Source of the DNA: UBA3496 sp964558115
GTDB lineage: Bacteria > UBA8248
Assembly: GCA_964558115.1 (NCBI GenBank)
Contig: CAZLCI010000041.1
Location: 1-18,804, forward strand
DNA: 18,804 nt
Direction: 5' to 3'
Shown here: positions 9,129 through 15,856 of the stretch, piece after piece
How positions within the stretch are numbered: the first letter of the stretch is position 1
How the letters are laid out: each line of letters opens with the position of its first letter
Translations under genes and position numbers: made by a program
The notes under the pieces: model-generated
Seen by the model: only the letters and a program-made list of their open reading frames with translations
The model's database searches: none
What the model was told of the DNA's origin: nothing

Positions 9129-9187
9129 AAAAATCCAAAAATAATATATTCACAATAGTTTTCGAATAACATTTAACATATAGCAAC

Positions 9188-9215
9188 TTTACATTCCATC
9201 AAATTGCTGTATAAA
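9188..9215 (+). promoter_or_regulatory. Candidate sigma-70-type promoter for yajQ
   Basis: TTTACA (9188-9193) and TATAAA (9210-9215) are separated by 16 bases, each one base off consensus. They end 42 bases before the yajQ start, in the only sizeable gap upstream of it. AT-rich DNA makes chance matches common. Confidence 0.4.
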
Positions 9216-9257
9216 AAAAGGTCGGTTTTCATACAACTTAAAAAATAAGGAGTTACA

Positions 9258-9746
9258 ATGGCAAGTTTTGATATTGTCTCTCAAATAGATCTAAACGAAG
9301 TAGATAATGCTATCAATGGAATTTCTAGAGAAATTAAACAGAGATACGATCTTAAAGGAAGCAAATGTGCAGTAGAACGAAAGGAACGAACTCTAACAAT
9401 CAACGCAGATGATGATTTCAAAATGAAACAAGTAATCGATTTAATAGCCACATACTTTCAAAGACGAAATGTAGATGCAAGAATGCTTCAATACAACAAG
9501 GCAGAAAGCGCTTCAGGTGGTTCTATTCGACAAGAAGCAACAATCAGAGATGGAATTGATCAAGAAACCGCCAGACATATAGTAAAAGAAGTAAAAGGAA
9601 CAAAAGCAAAAGTTCAAATAGCAATACAAGGAAATGAACTTAGAGTTTCTGGAAAGAAAAGAGATGACTTGCAAAATATTATTACTTTTTGCAAAGAATT
9701 AAAAGGAGTCGAACAACCATTACAGTTCATTAATTTCAGAGATTGA
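9258..9746 (+). CDS. yajQ: YajQ family nucleotide-binding protein
   Basis: A 162-residue YajQ family protein. It matches end to end: MASFDIVS at the start, a YDLKGSK motif near residue 30, a central VDARMLQY strand and a typical LQFINFRD end. Members are cytoplasmic two-domain proteins with ferredoxin-like folds. They bind nucleotides, and in Xanthomonas and Pseudomonas they act as cyclic-di-GMP-responsive regulators. Whether this one binds cyclic di-GMP is inferred from family only. An AAGGAG ribosome site lies 6 bases before the ATG. The Gp157-like gene follows 90 bases downstream on the same strand. Confidence 0.93.
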   Translation: MASFDIVSQIDLNEVDNAINGISREIKQRYDLKGSKCAVERKERTLTINADDDFKMKQVIDLIATYFQRRNVDARMLQYNKAESASGGSIRQEATIRDGIDQETARHIVKEVKGTKAKVQIAIQGNELRVSGKKRDDLQNIITFCKELKGVEQPLQFINFRD

Positions 9747-9836
9747 AAAATAGAAGCTTCTACAGAATAGAATCACAGAAAGTATTTCTAAATCACTTTC
9801 CTAATTTAACCTGCCCCCTCCTACAAAAGGATAATC

Positions 9837-10316
9837 ATGGTAGATTCCTACGAAATTAAAAGTACCAGGCCAAAAGAAGATATTGATATTCGTCAAATGG
9901 TTATTGATGTTTTCCATAAAATTTGTGAACTAGAAGATGAGATGAATAACCGTAAACTAGAAGAAGATGCGTATATCGTCTACATGCAAAATGCCAGGAG
10001 AAAAGTCGAAGAACATATACTCTATTTAAAAGAACAGCTAGAAGAAGAAATTAAAAGACTACCAAACCAGAGTACCCGGATTGGTCCATACACGTTCTTT
10101 CTAAAGAAATCTGCTGACAAAGTAATTATCGAAGATGAAGAAGCTGCTTTGCAAGAATTAAAAGGTCTTGGCAAATTAGGTGAAAAATGTATCAAAACCT
10201 CGCAAAAAGTGTTAAAATCCGAAGTGAAAAAGTTAATCAAAGAAGATGGTCCTGTCCTGGAACATGTACAGCTTGAAAAAGGAAAACCGAGTTTAAGTAT
10301 TAAAAAGAAAGATTAA
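9837..10316 (+). CDS. Siphovirus Gp157-like protein
   Basis: A 159-residue, highly charged protein. Residues about 15-75 are predicted to form a long helix or coiled coil rich in Glu and Lys. It is followed by a short strand region (GPYTFFLKKSADKVIIEDEE, 83-102) and a basic helix, and ends in a Leu-Glu-rich SLSIK strand. This order (coiled coil, phenylalanine-containing strands with paired Lys, DEE, then a conserved Lys/Val helix and a closing strand) is what I recall for the phage Gp157 family (PF05565). That family has been linked to phage resistance or recombination functions. The match is by pattern, not by search. AAAAGGA precedes the ATG. No other phage genes are adjacent, so it is a lone chromosomal copy. 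It runs tail to tail with the next gene, 3 bases apart. Confidence 0.6.
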   Translation: MVDSYEIKSTRPKEDIDIRQMVIDVFHKICELEDEMNNRKLEEDAYIVYMQNARRKVEEHILYLKEQLEEEIKRLPNQSTRIGPYTFFLKKSADKVIIEDEEAALQELKGLGKLGEKCIKTSQKVLKSEVKKLIKEDGPVLEHVQLEKGKPSLSIKKKD

Positions 10317-10319
10317 AAT

Positions 10320-10700
10320 CTACCTAGACTTATATTCGTTGGCTACAATACCTACAAAACCCATAAGATAATCCATTCTCCCAGGTCCCATAATTTCGTA
10401 GTATTCAGCACCTTCTTCTCCTACTTCGAGCAAACCGTGCCAGACATTCCCTGGAATGACAGAGAATCCACCGTTCTCTATCCAACCTTCTTCTTTTTCT
10501 ATTTTCATCTTTAATTTACCCGAAGTCATTACCATGAACTGATCTTCTTGATGTCTGTGAAGAGACCCATCAAAATTAACTCCTGGCTCCACTCTTCCCC
10601 TCTTCACCAAAACCTTTTCAGTCGAGACAATTTCTCCTGAGTTGCCTTTTTTAGGATTGACTTTTTTGGGGAAATCTTCCCATCTGTGAAAATAACTCAT
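10320..10700 (-). CDS. Cupin-domain protein in the monooxygenase operon
   Basis: A 126-residue single-domain cupin. The first metal motif shows H48 and H50 (LHRHQEDQ) with E52 or Q54 near the usual Glu position. The second shows IPGNVWH with H88. A metal-dependent small-molecule enzyme or sensor is likely. It lies 25 bases downstream of the luciferase-like monooxygenase gene on the same strand, with a GGAG ribosome site about 9 bases before the ATG, so the two form an operon. It is diverged from the 135-residue cupin triplet on the other strand. Substrate unknown. Confidence 0.75.
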   Translation of the reverse strand: MSYFHRWEDFPKKVNPKKGNSGEIVSTEKVLVKRGRVEPGVNFDGSLHRHQEDQFMVMTSGKLKMKIEKEEGWIENGGFSVIPGNVWHGLLEVGEEGAEYYEIMGPGRMDYLMGFVGIVANEYKSR

Positions 10701-10725
10701 AGGCTCTATCTCCGAATAAAAATTT

Positions 10726-11772
10726 CTATTTTTTAGGAATACCCCTTACTTTTTCACTCCAGTTTTTAATAAAGAGAGGTCTATCTGGGACATGGGCAGT
10801 AATTCTCAAATGCTGTACTCCCATTTCCTCAAGTTCATGTAACCTTTGCTGACACTCTAACGGTGTACCTGCAACCGCAAAACGTTCTAGCAAATATTCA
10901 CGCAAACCTAGATCATCTACCAGATCAGCATTTGAACGTTTATCTATCATCTCATGTTCTGCATGCAAATATTTTTTTTCTAATTCTTTAATGGGATTCA
11001 AAAATTCAGTCGGAATATGCTTATGTTCTTTAGTGAAACGGAATGCATGATTAGCGCTTCCAGCCAAAGCCATACGAATTTCCTTCTTAGCTTTCTTGCC
11101 ATCTTCGTTTACATTTACTTTTACAATCCACCATAAATCCAAATCTTCCAATTTTCTGCCAGACTTACGAGCGCCTTCCTCAATCCAACCTAGAGAGTCG
11201 GCAACCATTTCAGGAATAAATCCTGTTCCAATTATCACTCCATCGGCCACCTCTCCAGCAAGTCTTAGAGTTTTAATCCCTTCTGCTGCCATATAGACAG
11301 GAACTTTCCTTTTGTTCCAACTTAGAGTTGAGGAATTCCCTTTAAATACTGTAGAACCGTTTTCTGTAAGTTCACGAAAAGAAATAATATAATTTCGCAA
11401 TTCCTCAACAAGAGAAGGTCTCAGACCCAGATTCAGCAAAGCACTATCTCCTGTTGCAATTCCAAAAACTGCCCTGCCTCCTGATAACTCATTTAAAGTA
11501 GACATGCCACTTGCGGCAACAGCTGGATGTCGAGTAACAGGATTTGTAACACAAGGACCAAAATTGATTTTTTTTGTACTGTAAGAACAAATAGCCGCCG
11601 AAACATACAACTCCCTGTATAAAGATTGAGAATCTGGAATCCAAATCATTTCAAATCCGTAATCCTCTGCCAAATCACACCAATTTGAATATATAGTGGG
11701 TTCGGGGGGCAGCATAGCTATACCATGTTTGATTTTTGATTTATCTATTCTCATTCTTCCATCCAAATTCAT
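10726..11772 (-). CDS. Luciferase-like flavin monooxygenase/reductase (LLM class)
   Basis: A 348-residue protein of the bacterial luciferase-like superfamily, a TIM-barrel group that uses FMN or F420 to oxidise or reduce small organic substrates. Typical elements are the GPCVTNPVTRHPAV strand and loop (72-85), the LSGGRAVFGIATGDSA segment (96-111) and MAAEG in the middle of the protein. The layout is closest to the methylene-tetrahydromethanopterin-reductase-like branch. FMN and F420 use cannot be told apart by eye. The start is uncertain: the ATG at 11772 lacks a good ribosome site, and M7 (11754), preceded by GGAAGA, is an alternative. It is first gene of a minus-strand operon with a cupin and is divergent from the cupin triplet operon. 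Confidence 0.88.
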   Translation of the reverse strand: MNLDGRMRIDKSKIKHGIAMLPPEPTIYSNWCDLAEDYGFEMIWIPDSQSLYRELYVSAAICSYSTKKINFGPCVTNPVTRHPAVAASGMSTLNELSGGRAVFGIATGDSALLNLGLRPSLVEELRNYIISFRELTENGSTVFKGNSSTLSWNKRKVPVYMAAEGIKTLRLAGEVADGVIIGTGFIPEMVADSLGWIEEGARKSGRKLEDLDLWWIVKVNVNEDGKKAKKEIRMALAGSANHAFRFTKEHKHIPTEFLNPIKELEKKYLHAEHEMIDKRSNADLVDDLGLREYLLERFAVAGTPLECQQRLHELEEMGVQHLRITAHVPDRPLFIKNWSEKVRGIPKK

Positions 11773-11799
11773 TAATTGAAAAAATAATTTATATGAGGT

Positions 11800-11828
11800 T
11801 TGAAAATAATCATAGTTAAGAATATGTT
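11800..11828 (+). promoter_or_regulatory. Candidate promoter for the cupin triplet operon
   Basis: TTGAAA (11800-11805), a 17-base spacer and TATGTT (11823-11828) lie in the 121-base gap between two divergent operons. A second candidate, TTTACA (11831-11836) with TATGAA (11855-11860), overlaps the same gap. The gap must hold promoters for both operons; which elements are used cannot be decided. Confidence 0.25.
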
Positions 11829-11893
11829 TCTTTACACCTTATCATTTAAAAAAATATGAATTAACAACTTCGAAAAAACAGAAGGAACAATCT

Positions 11894-12301
11894 ATGCCTT
11901 TTTACAAACAAACCGAAATGGAAGAAATTTCGTTACCCGAACAGCCCATGGGAACTTTCCAGAGTCTCCCAGGGGAACTTATGAAAGTAGGTTTTGTAAC
12001 TTATTACAAAAATAACCTTACGATACCCCATCTTCATCCAAACGAAGAACAGTTTGCATATATCATCGAAGGAAGACAGTTTATGATTCTAGGACAAGAA
12101 GAAGCAATTGTTGGCCCGGGAGATCTTATACATACACCCAAAAACACAGTACATTGCGGAATTATTCTTGACGAAAAGACTCTAATGTTTGTTGCAAAAA
12201 GCCCTTGCGGAAATGGCGGACTTGCACAAGATTATCAGGCAGTCGAAAAGACTGAAGAAACTATTGAATATCTAAAGAAAAAATTTATAGAACTCTCCTA
12301 G
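11894..12301 (+). CDS. Cupin A, first of three tandem paralogues
   Basis: A 135-residue single-domain cupin with a complete metal set: H46 and H48 with E52 (PHLHPNEE), and H87 in the second motif (PKNTVH). The product is probably a cytoplasmic metal-binding beta-barrel. A conserved AKSPxGxG segment and a short C-terminal helix (about 115-135) follow the barrel. It aligns without gaps to the next two genes: about 67% identity to cupin C and 61% to cupin B by hand count. Only this copy has cysteines at 88 and 105. AAGGA precedes the ATG. It opens the operon that runs to the SDR gene. Enzyme activity, if any, is unknown. Confidence 0.85.
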   Translation: MPFYKQTEMEEISLPEQPMGTFQSLPGELMKVGFVTYYKNNLTIPHLHPNEEQFAYIIEGRQFMILGQEEAIVGPGDLIHTPKNTVHCGIILDEKTLMFVAKSPCGNGGLAQDYQAVEKTEETIEYLKKKFIELS

Positions 12302-12333
12302 AATTAGACCCTAAAAATAAAGGATTTGAACTT

Positions 12334-12741
12334 ATGCCCTTTTATAAACGTTCAGATATAAAAGAAATTACTTTGTCAGCACAACCAACTGCCGTTTTCC
12401 AGAATCTATCCGGAGAACTCATAAAAGTTGGTTTCGTTACTTACACGAAAGGAAATATAAGAAATCCTCACTACCATGAAAACGAAGAAGAGTTTACATA
12501 TATGATAGAAGGCAGCCAGTTCATGATTCTCGGCGAAGAAGAAAGTCTCGTTGAAGAGGGCGATCTTGTACATACCCCCAAAGGAACTGTGCATAGCGGA
12601 ATCATTGTTGGAGAGAAAACAGTTATGTTTGTAGCAAAGAGTCCGGCAGGTGATGGCAATATGGCCCAAGATTTTAAAGAAGCTGAAAATGCCGAAGAAT
12701 TGATTTCTCGATTAAAAGAAAAATATAAAGAATTATCATAA
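12334..12741 (+). CDS. Cupin B, second of three tandem paralogues
   Basis: A 135-residue cupin, the most diverged of the triplet. The metal set is intact: H46, H48 and E52 in PHYHENEE, and H87 in PKGTVH, which matches the textbook second cupin motif best of the three. Distinctive differences are E53 instead of Gln, an EEGDL turn instead of GPGDL, and Ser at 88. These lie around the metal pocket and suggest a different ligand from cupins A and C. AAAGGA lies about 9 bases before the ATG, and the gene follows cupin A after 32 bases. Confidence 0.85.
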   Translation: MPFYKRSDIKEITLSAQPTAVFQNLSGELIKVGFVTYTKGNIRNPHYHENEEEFTYMIEGSQFMILGEEESLVEEGDLVHTPKGTVHSGIIVGEKTVMFVAKSPAGDGNMAQDFKEAENAEELISRLKEKYKELS

Positions 12742-12766
12742 AAAAATTTAAAACAAGGAAAAAAAT

Positions 12767-13174
12767 ATGCCTTTTTACAAACAATCAGAAATGGAAGAAA
12801 CTACTGTACCAGAACAACCCATGGGAATTTTCAAAGGACTTGCTGGCGATCTTATGAAAGTGGGTTTCGTTACCTACCCCCAAGGAAAACTTTCAAGACC
12901 ACATTTTCATCCTAATGAAGAACAGTTCATATATATTATTGAAGGAAGACAGTACATGATTCTAGGACAAGACGAGGGAATCATTGGTCCTGGGGATCTA
13001 GTTCATATACCTAGGAATACAGTTCATGGAGGTATCATTATTGATGAGAAAACAGTCATGTTTGCCGTAAAAAGTCCTACTGGAGATGGAAATCTTGCAC
13101 AAGATCATAATGATGCAGAAAATGCAGATGAAATAACTGAAAAACTAAAATCAAAATTTGAAGAATTATCTTAA
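12767..13174 (+). CDS. Cupin C, third of three tandem paralogues
   Basis: A 135-residue cupin closest to cupin A. Ligands H46, H48, E52 and H87 are kept, with GPGDLVHIPRNTVH forming the second motif. It shares the PEQPMG and PNEEQF segments with cupin A and the AQD-AENA segment with cupin B, so the copies form a mosaic rather than a simple ladder. The spacer to cupin B is 25 bases, with AAGGA as ribosome site. The MBL-fold gene begins 18 bases downstream, which indicates one transcript. Confidence 0.85.
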   Translation: MPFYKQSEMEETTVPEQPMGIFKGLAGDLMKVGFVTYPQGKLSRPHFHPNEEQFIYIIEGRQYMILGQDEGIIGPGDLVHIPRNTVHGGIIIDEKTVMFAVKSPTGDGNLAQDHNDAENADEITEKLKSKFEELS

Positions 13175-13192
13175 AAAAAATGGAGATTTAAT

Positions 13193-14068
13193 ATGGAACA
13201 ACTTACTGAAAATATTTTTTTTTACGACTGTTATCCTACAGTTGGTATGATAGTAACTGACGATGGAGTCATTGCCATTGATGGCCCAATGAGACCATCA
13301 GAAGCCATAGAATGGCGCGAATTCATTCAAACCAAAGGACCACTTCGTTATCTAGTAAATATGGAACATCATCAAGATCACATAGCTGCAAATTGGTATT
13401 TACAGCCTGAAAAAATTATTTGTAGTGAAGTAACCTATGCAGATTTTTGGACATCCATAGCAAATGCGAACGAGGGAATAGAAAGGATGCTTAAGTACGA
13501 CCCTGATGCTGAACCACTGACAAAAGGATATGAACTAAGACCACCAGATATTACTTACAAAGAAAGAATGACTATTCGTATGGGAGGAAAAACCATACAT
13601 CTCATGAATCTCCCTGGTCATACTAGAGGGCAAACGATTGTTCATGTGCCTGAAGATAGAGTTGTATTTGTGGCAGACAATCTAACCCCTGCATATAATG
13701 TTGCCTTCCATTCTGCAGATGTTTGGGGCTGGTTCCGTTCTCTAGGAATCCTCGAAGCTCTCGACGTAGATTGGTACATTCCAGGACATGGAAAACCTTG
13801 CAAGAAAGATGAATTCCCCGAACAAAGAGATAAAATGCATGACCTAATTAACAAAGTTAGAAATGCGAAAGAAAGCGGGTTAAGTAAGGAAGAGGTTCAA
13901 GAAAAAGTTTTTGAATTCTACGAAAATGAACATGAAAGCAATTCTCATTTGGGAGAGAGATTAATCATGTTAAGAAAGGGTGGGCTTGCTAACATCTTTG
14001 ATTATCTAGAAATGCATCCTTCAGGAGACATTAATAACAGAAGAGACCCAGTTTGGGAAAATATATAG
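13193..14068 (+). CDS. Metallo-beta-lactamase-fold hydrolase with Glu in the HxHxDH motif
   Basis: A 291-residue MBL-fold hydrolase, probably a cytoplasmic two-metal enzyme. The metal motif, normally HxHxDH, reads E58-H59-H60-Q61-D62-H63, so the first His ligand is replaced by Glu. The other ligands are in place: H143 (PGHTRG), D162 (VADN) and H199 (PGHGKP). A helical tail (about 205-291) with charged segments follows the core. The fold covers thioesterases, lactonases, glyoxalase II and beta-lactamases; there is no signal peptide, so a classical beta-lactamase is unlikely. It lies between the cupin triplet and the SDR gene in one operon. A GGAG ribosome site precedes the ATG. Confidence 0.85.
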   Translation: MEQLTENIFFYDCYPTVGMIVTDDGVIAIDGPMRPSEAIEWREFIQTKGPLRYLVNMEHHQDHIAANWYLQPEKIICSEVTYADFWTSIANANEGIERMLKYDPDAEPLTKGYELRPPDITYKERMTIRMGGKTIHLMNLPGHTRGQTIVHVPEDRVVFVADNLTPAYNVAFHSADVWGWFRSLGILEALDVDWYIPGHGKPCKKDEFPEQRDKMHDLINKVRNAKESGLSKEEVQEKVFEFYENEHESNSHLGERLIMLRKGGLANIFDYLEMHPSGDINNRRDPVWENI

Positions 14069-14094
14069 TACTAAATACTTTCTTTAATCATTTC

Positions 14095-14100
14095 AAGGAG
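14095..14100 (+). promoter_or_regulatory. Ribosome binding site choosing between adjacent TTG and ATG
   Basis: AAGGAG ends 8 bases before the ATG at 14109 and 5 bases before the in-frame TTG at 14106. The spacing favours ATG. Confidence 0.7.
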
Positions 14101-14108
14101 TTTTCTTG

Positions 14109-14864
14109 ATGAAGCTAAAAGACAAAAAAGTTTTCATTACCGGTGCCTCTACAGGAATCGGTGCAGCCATTGCAGTTCGCCTTTCAAAAGATGGGGCGAA
14201 TCTATATTTAGCAGGCGGAAAAAATCAAGCATCGTTAAACGAAACTATCGAAACTTGCAAAAAAAATGGAGTAAACGCCTCAGGGGAATGCGTAGATTTG
14301 TCTGATCTTGATACAGTTCCACCTTTATTGAGTAATGCGGAACAGTTTTTGAGTGGTCTAGACATATTGATTAACTGTGCAGGATTACGATCTTTCAGTG
14401 CAGTAGGGGATTTCACAAAAGATGAAATTGAAAAACTCTTCAAAATCAATTCCATGAGTGCTTTTTACCTTTCTAGTCTTTCTGCAAAAATAATGCTCAA
14501 ACAAGGAAGTGGTCAGATTTTAAACATCGGCTCTACTGCTGGTGAAGCCGGAGTTGCAAATTTTACTCTATACTGCTCTACCAAAGGCGCAATGCATCTT
14601 ATGACAAAAGGAATGGCTGTAGAATTAGGCCCTCAGGGAATTAGAGTTAATGCACTTGCACCTGGCACTATTCTTAGTGAAACAGTTGGAAGTGTAGTTG
14701 AAAAAGACAAAGAAAAAGAAAAAAAACTTATGGCAACGATTCCTTCCGGAAGATTTGGAACAGTTGAGGAGGTAGCCGACTGCGCTGCTTTTATTGTTTC
14801 AGACGAAGCAGATTATATGAACGGAGCAATCATTTTACTTGATGGAGGAAGATTAAGCGTTTAA
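14109..14864 (+). CDS. Short-chain dehydrogenase/reductase (classical SDR)
   Basis: A 251-residue NAD(P)(H)-dependent oxidoreductase with a Rossmann fold. The cofactor motif TGASTGIG is at 11-18 and NCAG at 89-92. The catalytic tetrad is complete: N114, S142, Y155 and K159 (YCSTK). PGTI and the C-terminal LDGG strand are also typical. It probably interconverts an alcohol and a ketone in the pathway served by the MBL and cupin genes. An ATG start at 14109 is preferred; a TTG just before it would add one residue. It is the last gene of the operon, 40 bases after the MBL gene, and is followed by an intrinsic terminator. Confidence 0.9.
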   Translation: MKLKDKKVFITGASTGIGAAIAVRLSKDGANLYLAGGKNQASLNETIETCKKNGVNASGECVDLSDLDTVPPLLSNAEQFLSGLDILINCAGLRSFSAVGDFTKDEIEKLFKINSMSAFYLSSLSAKIMLKQGSGQILNIGSTAGEAGVANFTLYCSTKGAMHLMTKGMAVELGPQGIRVNALAPGTILSETVGSVVEKDKEKEKKLMATIPSGRFGTVEEVADCAAFIVSDEADYMNGAIILLDGGRLSV

Positions 14865-14921
14865 AGTTAGAAACATTCTGGCAAGGATCTAAATCCTCCT
14901 TTATTTAAAATTACGTCTATG

Positions 14922-14957
14922 AGCTTAAATTGACAATTTCAAGCTTCTTTTTTCTTT
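14922..14957 (+). terminator. Intrinsic terminator of the cupin-MBL-SDR operon
   Basis: A 10-base-pair stem with one bulged C (14922-14931 with 14935-14945) and a 3-base loop is followed directly by a T-rich run with six consecutive T residues. It lies 57 bases after the SDR stop. The stem is AT-rich with two G-C pairs at its base. Confidence 0.55.
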
Positions 14958-15046
14958 ATTCCATAATGAGAATCTATATATGATTTTTTATTTACACAGC
15001 CTGAAAAAGCAAAAACAAAAAAAATCACTACAACTATAATTCTCAT
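14939..15046 (-). CDS. Candidate 35-residue lipoprotein
   Basis: A very short frame encoding a 35-residue protein. It begins MRI, continues with 13 almost entirely hydrophobic residues, and reaches a lipobox FSGC with the lipidated Cys at 17. A polar, Lys-rich mature part of 19 residues follows. This is the plan of small bacterial lipoproteins of the entericidin size class, though no family is recognised. The mature product would be anchored in the membrane facing the periplasm. AGGGG lies about 5 bases before the ATG. The 3' end overlaps the plus-strand terminator hairpin of the SDR gene, which is odd and leaves open that the frame is fortuitous. Confidence 0.45.
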   Translation of the reverse strand: MRIIVVVIFFVFAFSGCVNKKSYIDSHYGIKKKEA

Positions 15047-15219
15047 GATGCCCCTAAAAAACTAATATATTTCTCTTCGCTCTCGCAAAAAACTAATAAC
15101 ACATAGAACAATATAACAACTCATATCTCTTTAATTCTTCAATAAATTAAAAAACTATAAAATCAATAAACAAAAAACAATTCTGCAAAACGGAGAGACA
15201 ACTTTAAATAAAACAACGA

Positions 15220-15248
15220 TTTTCAAACATTTACTAAAAGACTATAAT
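15220..15248 (+). promoter_or_regulatory. Candidate promoter for the GNAT-TPR genes
   Basis: A consensus TATAAT (15243-15248) is preceded, after 17 bases, by TTTTCA (15220-15225), a weak -35. It ends 42 bases before the GNAT start codon. Confidence 0.35.
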
Positions 15249-15278
15249 ATTAAAATTATAAATCAAAGATACTAAAAG

Positions 15279-15284
15279 AAGGAG
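15279..15284 (+). promoter_or_regulatory. Ribosome binding site selecting a TTG start (GNAT gene)
   Basis: AAGGAG lies 6 bases before the TTG at 15291, supporting it as the start codon. Confidence 0.7.
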
Positions 15285-15290
15285 CTTTTT

Positions 15291-15815
15291 TTGAGCAATA
15301 AAAAAACATCGCCTGATTTCTTTTTAAGACCAACTAAATTAGAGGATATAGAGCCGTACACTCTTTTCCTATCCAATCCTAAAGTTACGGTTTGGCTTGA
15401 TGATTTTTTTCAAAAACCTATTACACGCGTTCAAGTGGAAGGACTTTTTCATCAAGACTCTTGGTGTAGGTGGGCCATAGAATGTGAAAACAAATTCGTA
15501 GGACTAACTGCTCTTACTGACCCAGACTTGAGCAGAGGAATAGCTCGATTTTTTATTGTTATTGGAGAAACAAGTCTGTGGGGAAAGAATTTAGGCACTA
15601 ACATACTACAAGAAGTTCTTAAATTAGGATTTGACAGTATGGGACTGAGAAAAATAAATTCTGACTATTTACAACCAAATATAGCTTCTGAAAAAATACA
15701 TGAACAAAACGGATTCCAAATTGAAGGAACTCTAAGAAAGGACTGCTGGCGAGAAGGAAAATGGGTAGACAGAAAATTACTTTCTATACTAAAAGAAGAG
15801 TATGACAATTCTTAA
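15291..15815 (+). CDS. GNAT acetyltransferase (RimJ/RimL-like)
   Basis: A 174-residue acetyl-CoA-dependent N-acetyltransferase of the RimJ/RimL-type GNAT branch. FLRPTKLEDIE (11-21) is the usual first strand and helix. LWGKNLGT (96-103) fits the acetyl-CoA pyrophosphate loop. The N130-S133 pair leading into HEQNGF (137-142) and the FQIEGTLRK strand are typical of the family's C-terminal half. The acceptor could be a ribosomal protein, peptide or small amine. It starts with TTG. The TPR gene follows after 41 bases on the same strand, so the two may be co-transcribed. Confidence 0.85.
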   Translation: MSNKKTSPDFFLRPTKLEDIEPYTLFLSNPKVTVWLDDFFQKPITRVQVEGLFHQDSWCRWAIECENKFVGLTALTDPDLSRGIARFFIVIGETSLWGKNLGTNILQEVLKLGFDSMGLRKINSDYLQPNIASEKIHEQNGFQIEGTLRKDCWREGKWVDRKLLSILKEEYDNS

Positions 15816-15843
15816 AATAATATTTTTCATTAATTGCAAAATC

Positions 15844-15850
15844 GGGAGGA
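15844..15850 (+). promoter_or_regulatory. Ribosome binding site selecting a TTG start (TPR gene)
   Basis: GGGAGGA lies 6 bases before the TTG at 15857, at the beginning of a signal-peptide-like sequence. It fixes the start of the long TPR gene. Confidence 0.7.
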
Positions 15851-15856
15851 ACCCAA

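Larger units (their letters stand above)
11894..13174 (+). repeat. Tandem triplication of a cupin gene
   Basis: Three consecutive genes encode ungapped 135-residue paralogues, all beginning MPFYK and ending ELS. Pairwise identities by hand count are 67% (A/C), 61% (A/B) and 58% (B/C). Spacers of 32 and 25 bases are unrelated in sequence apart from their ribosome sites, so the duplications are old. Confidence 0.9.
14865..15290. other. 426-base gap between SDR and GNAT genes
   Basis: The only long intergenic stretch in the window. It holds the SDR operon terminator, a candidate minus-strand mini-lipoprotein gene and a promoter-like element before the GNAT gene. A weak AGGAT/ATCCT hairpin (14884-14897) is also present. 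Between about 15061 and 15215 I see only AT-rich DNA without a convincing feature. Confidence 0.6.

Noticed and set aside
9751..9762. Perfect 12-base palindrome after yajQ
   Set aside because: It has no loop, so it would not make a useful hairpin, and no T-tract follows; it may be a chance palindrome in AT-rich DNA.
13193..14068. Classical secreted beta-lactamase
   Set aside because: No signal peptide, altered first metal motif, and a metabolic operon context argue against antibiotic hydrolysis.
14884..14897. AGGAT/ATCCT hairpin just after the SDR gene
   Set aside because: The 5-base stem is weak, and the stronger hairpin with T-tract at 14922-14957 explains termination better.
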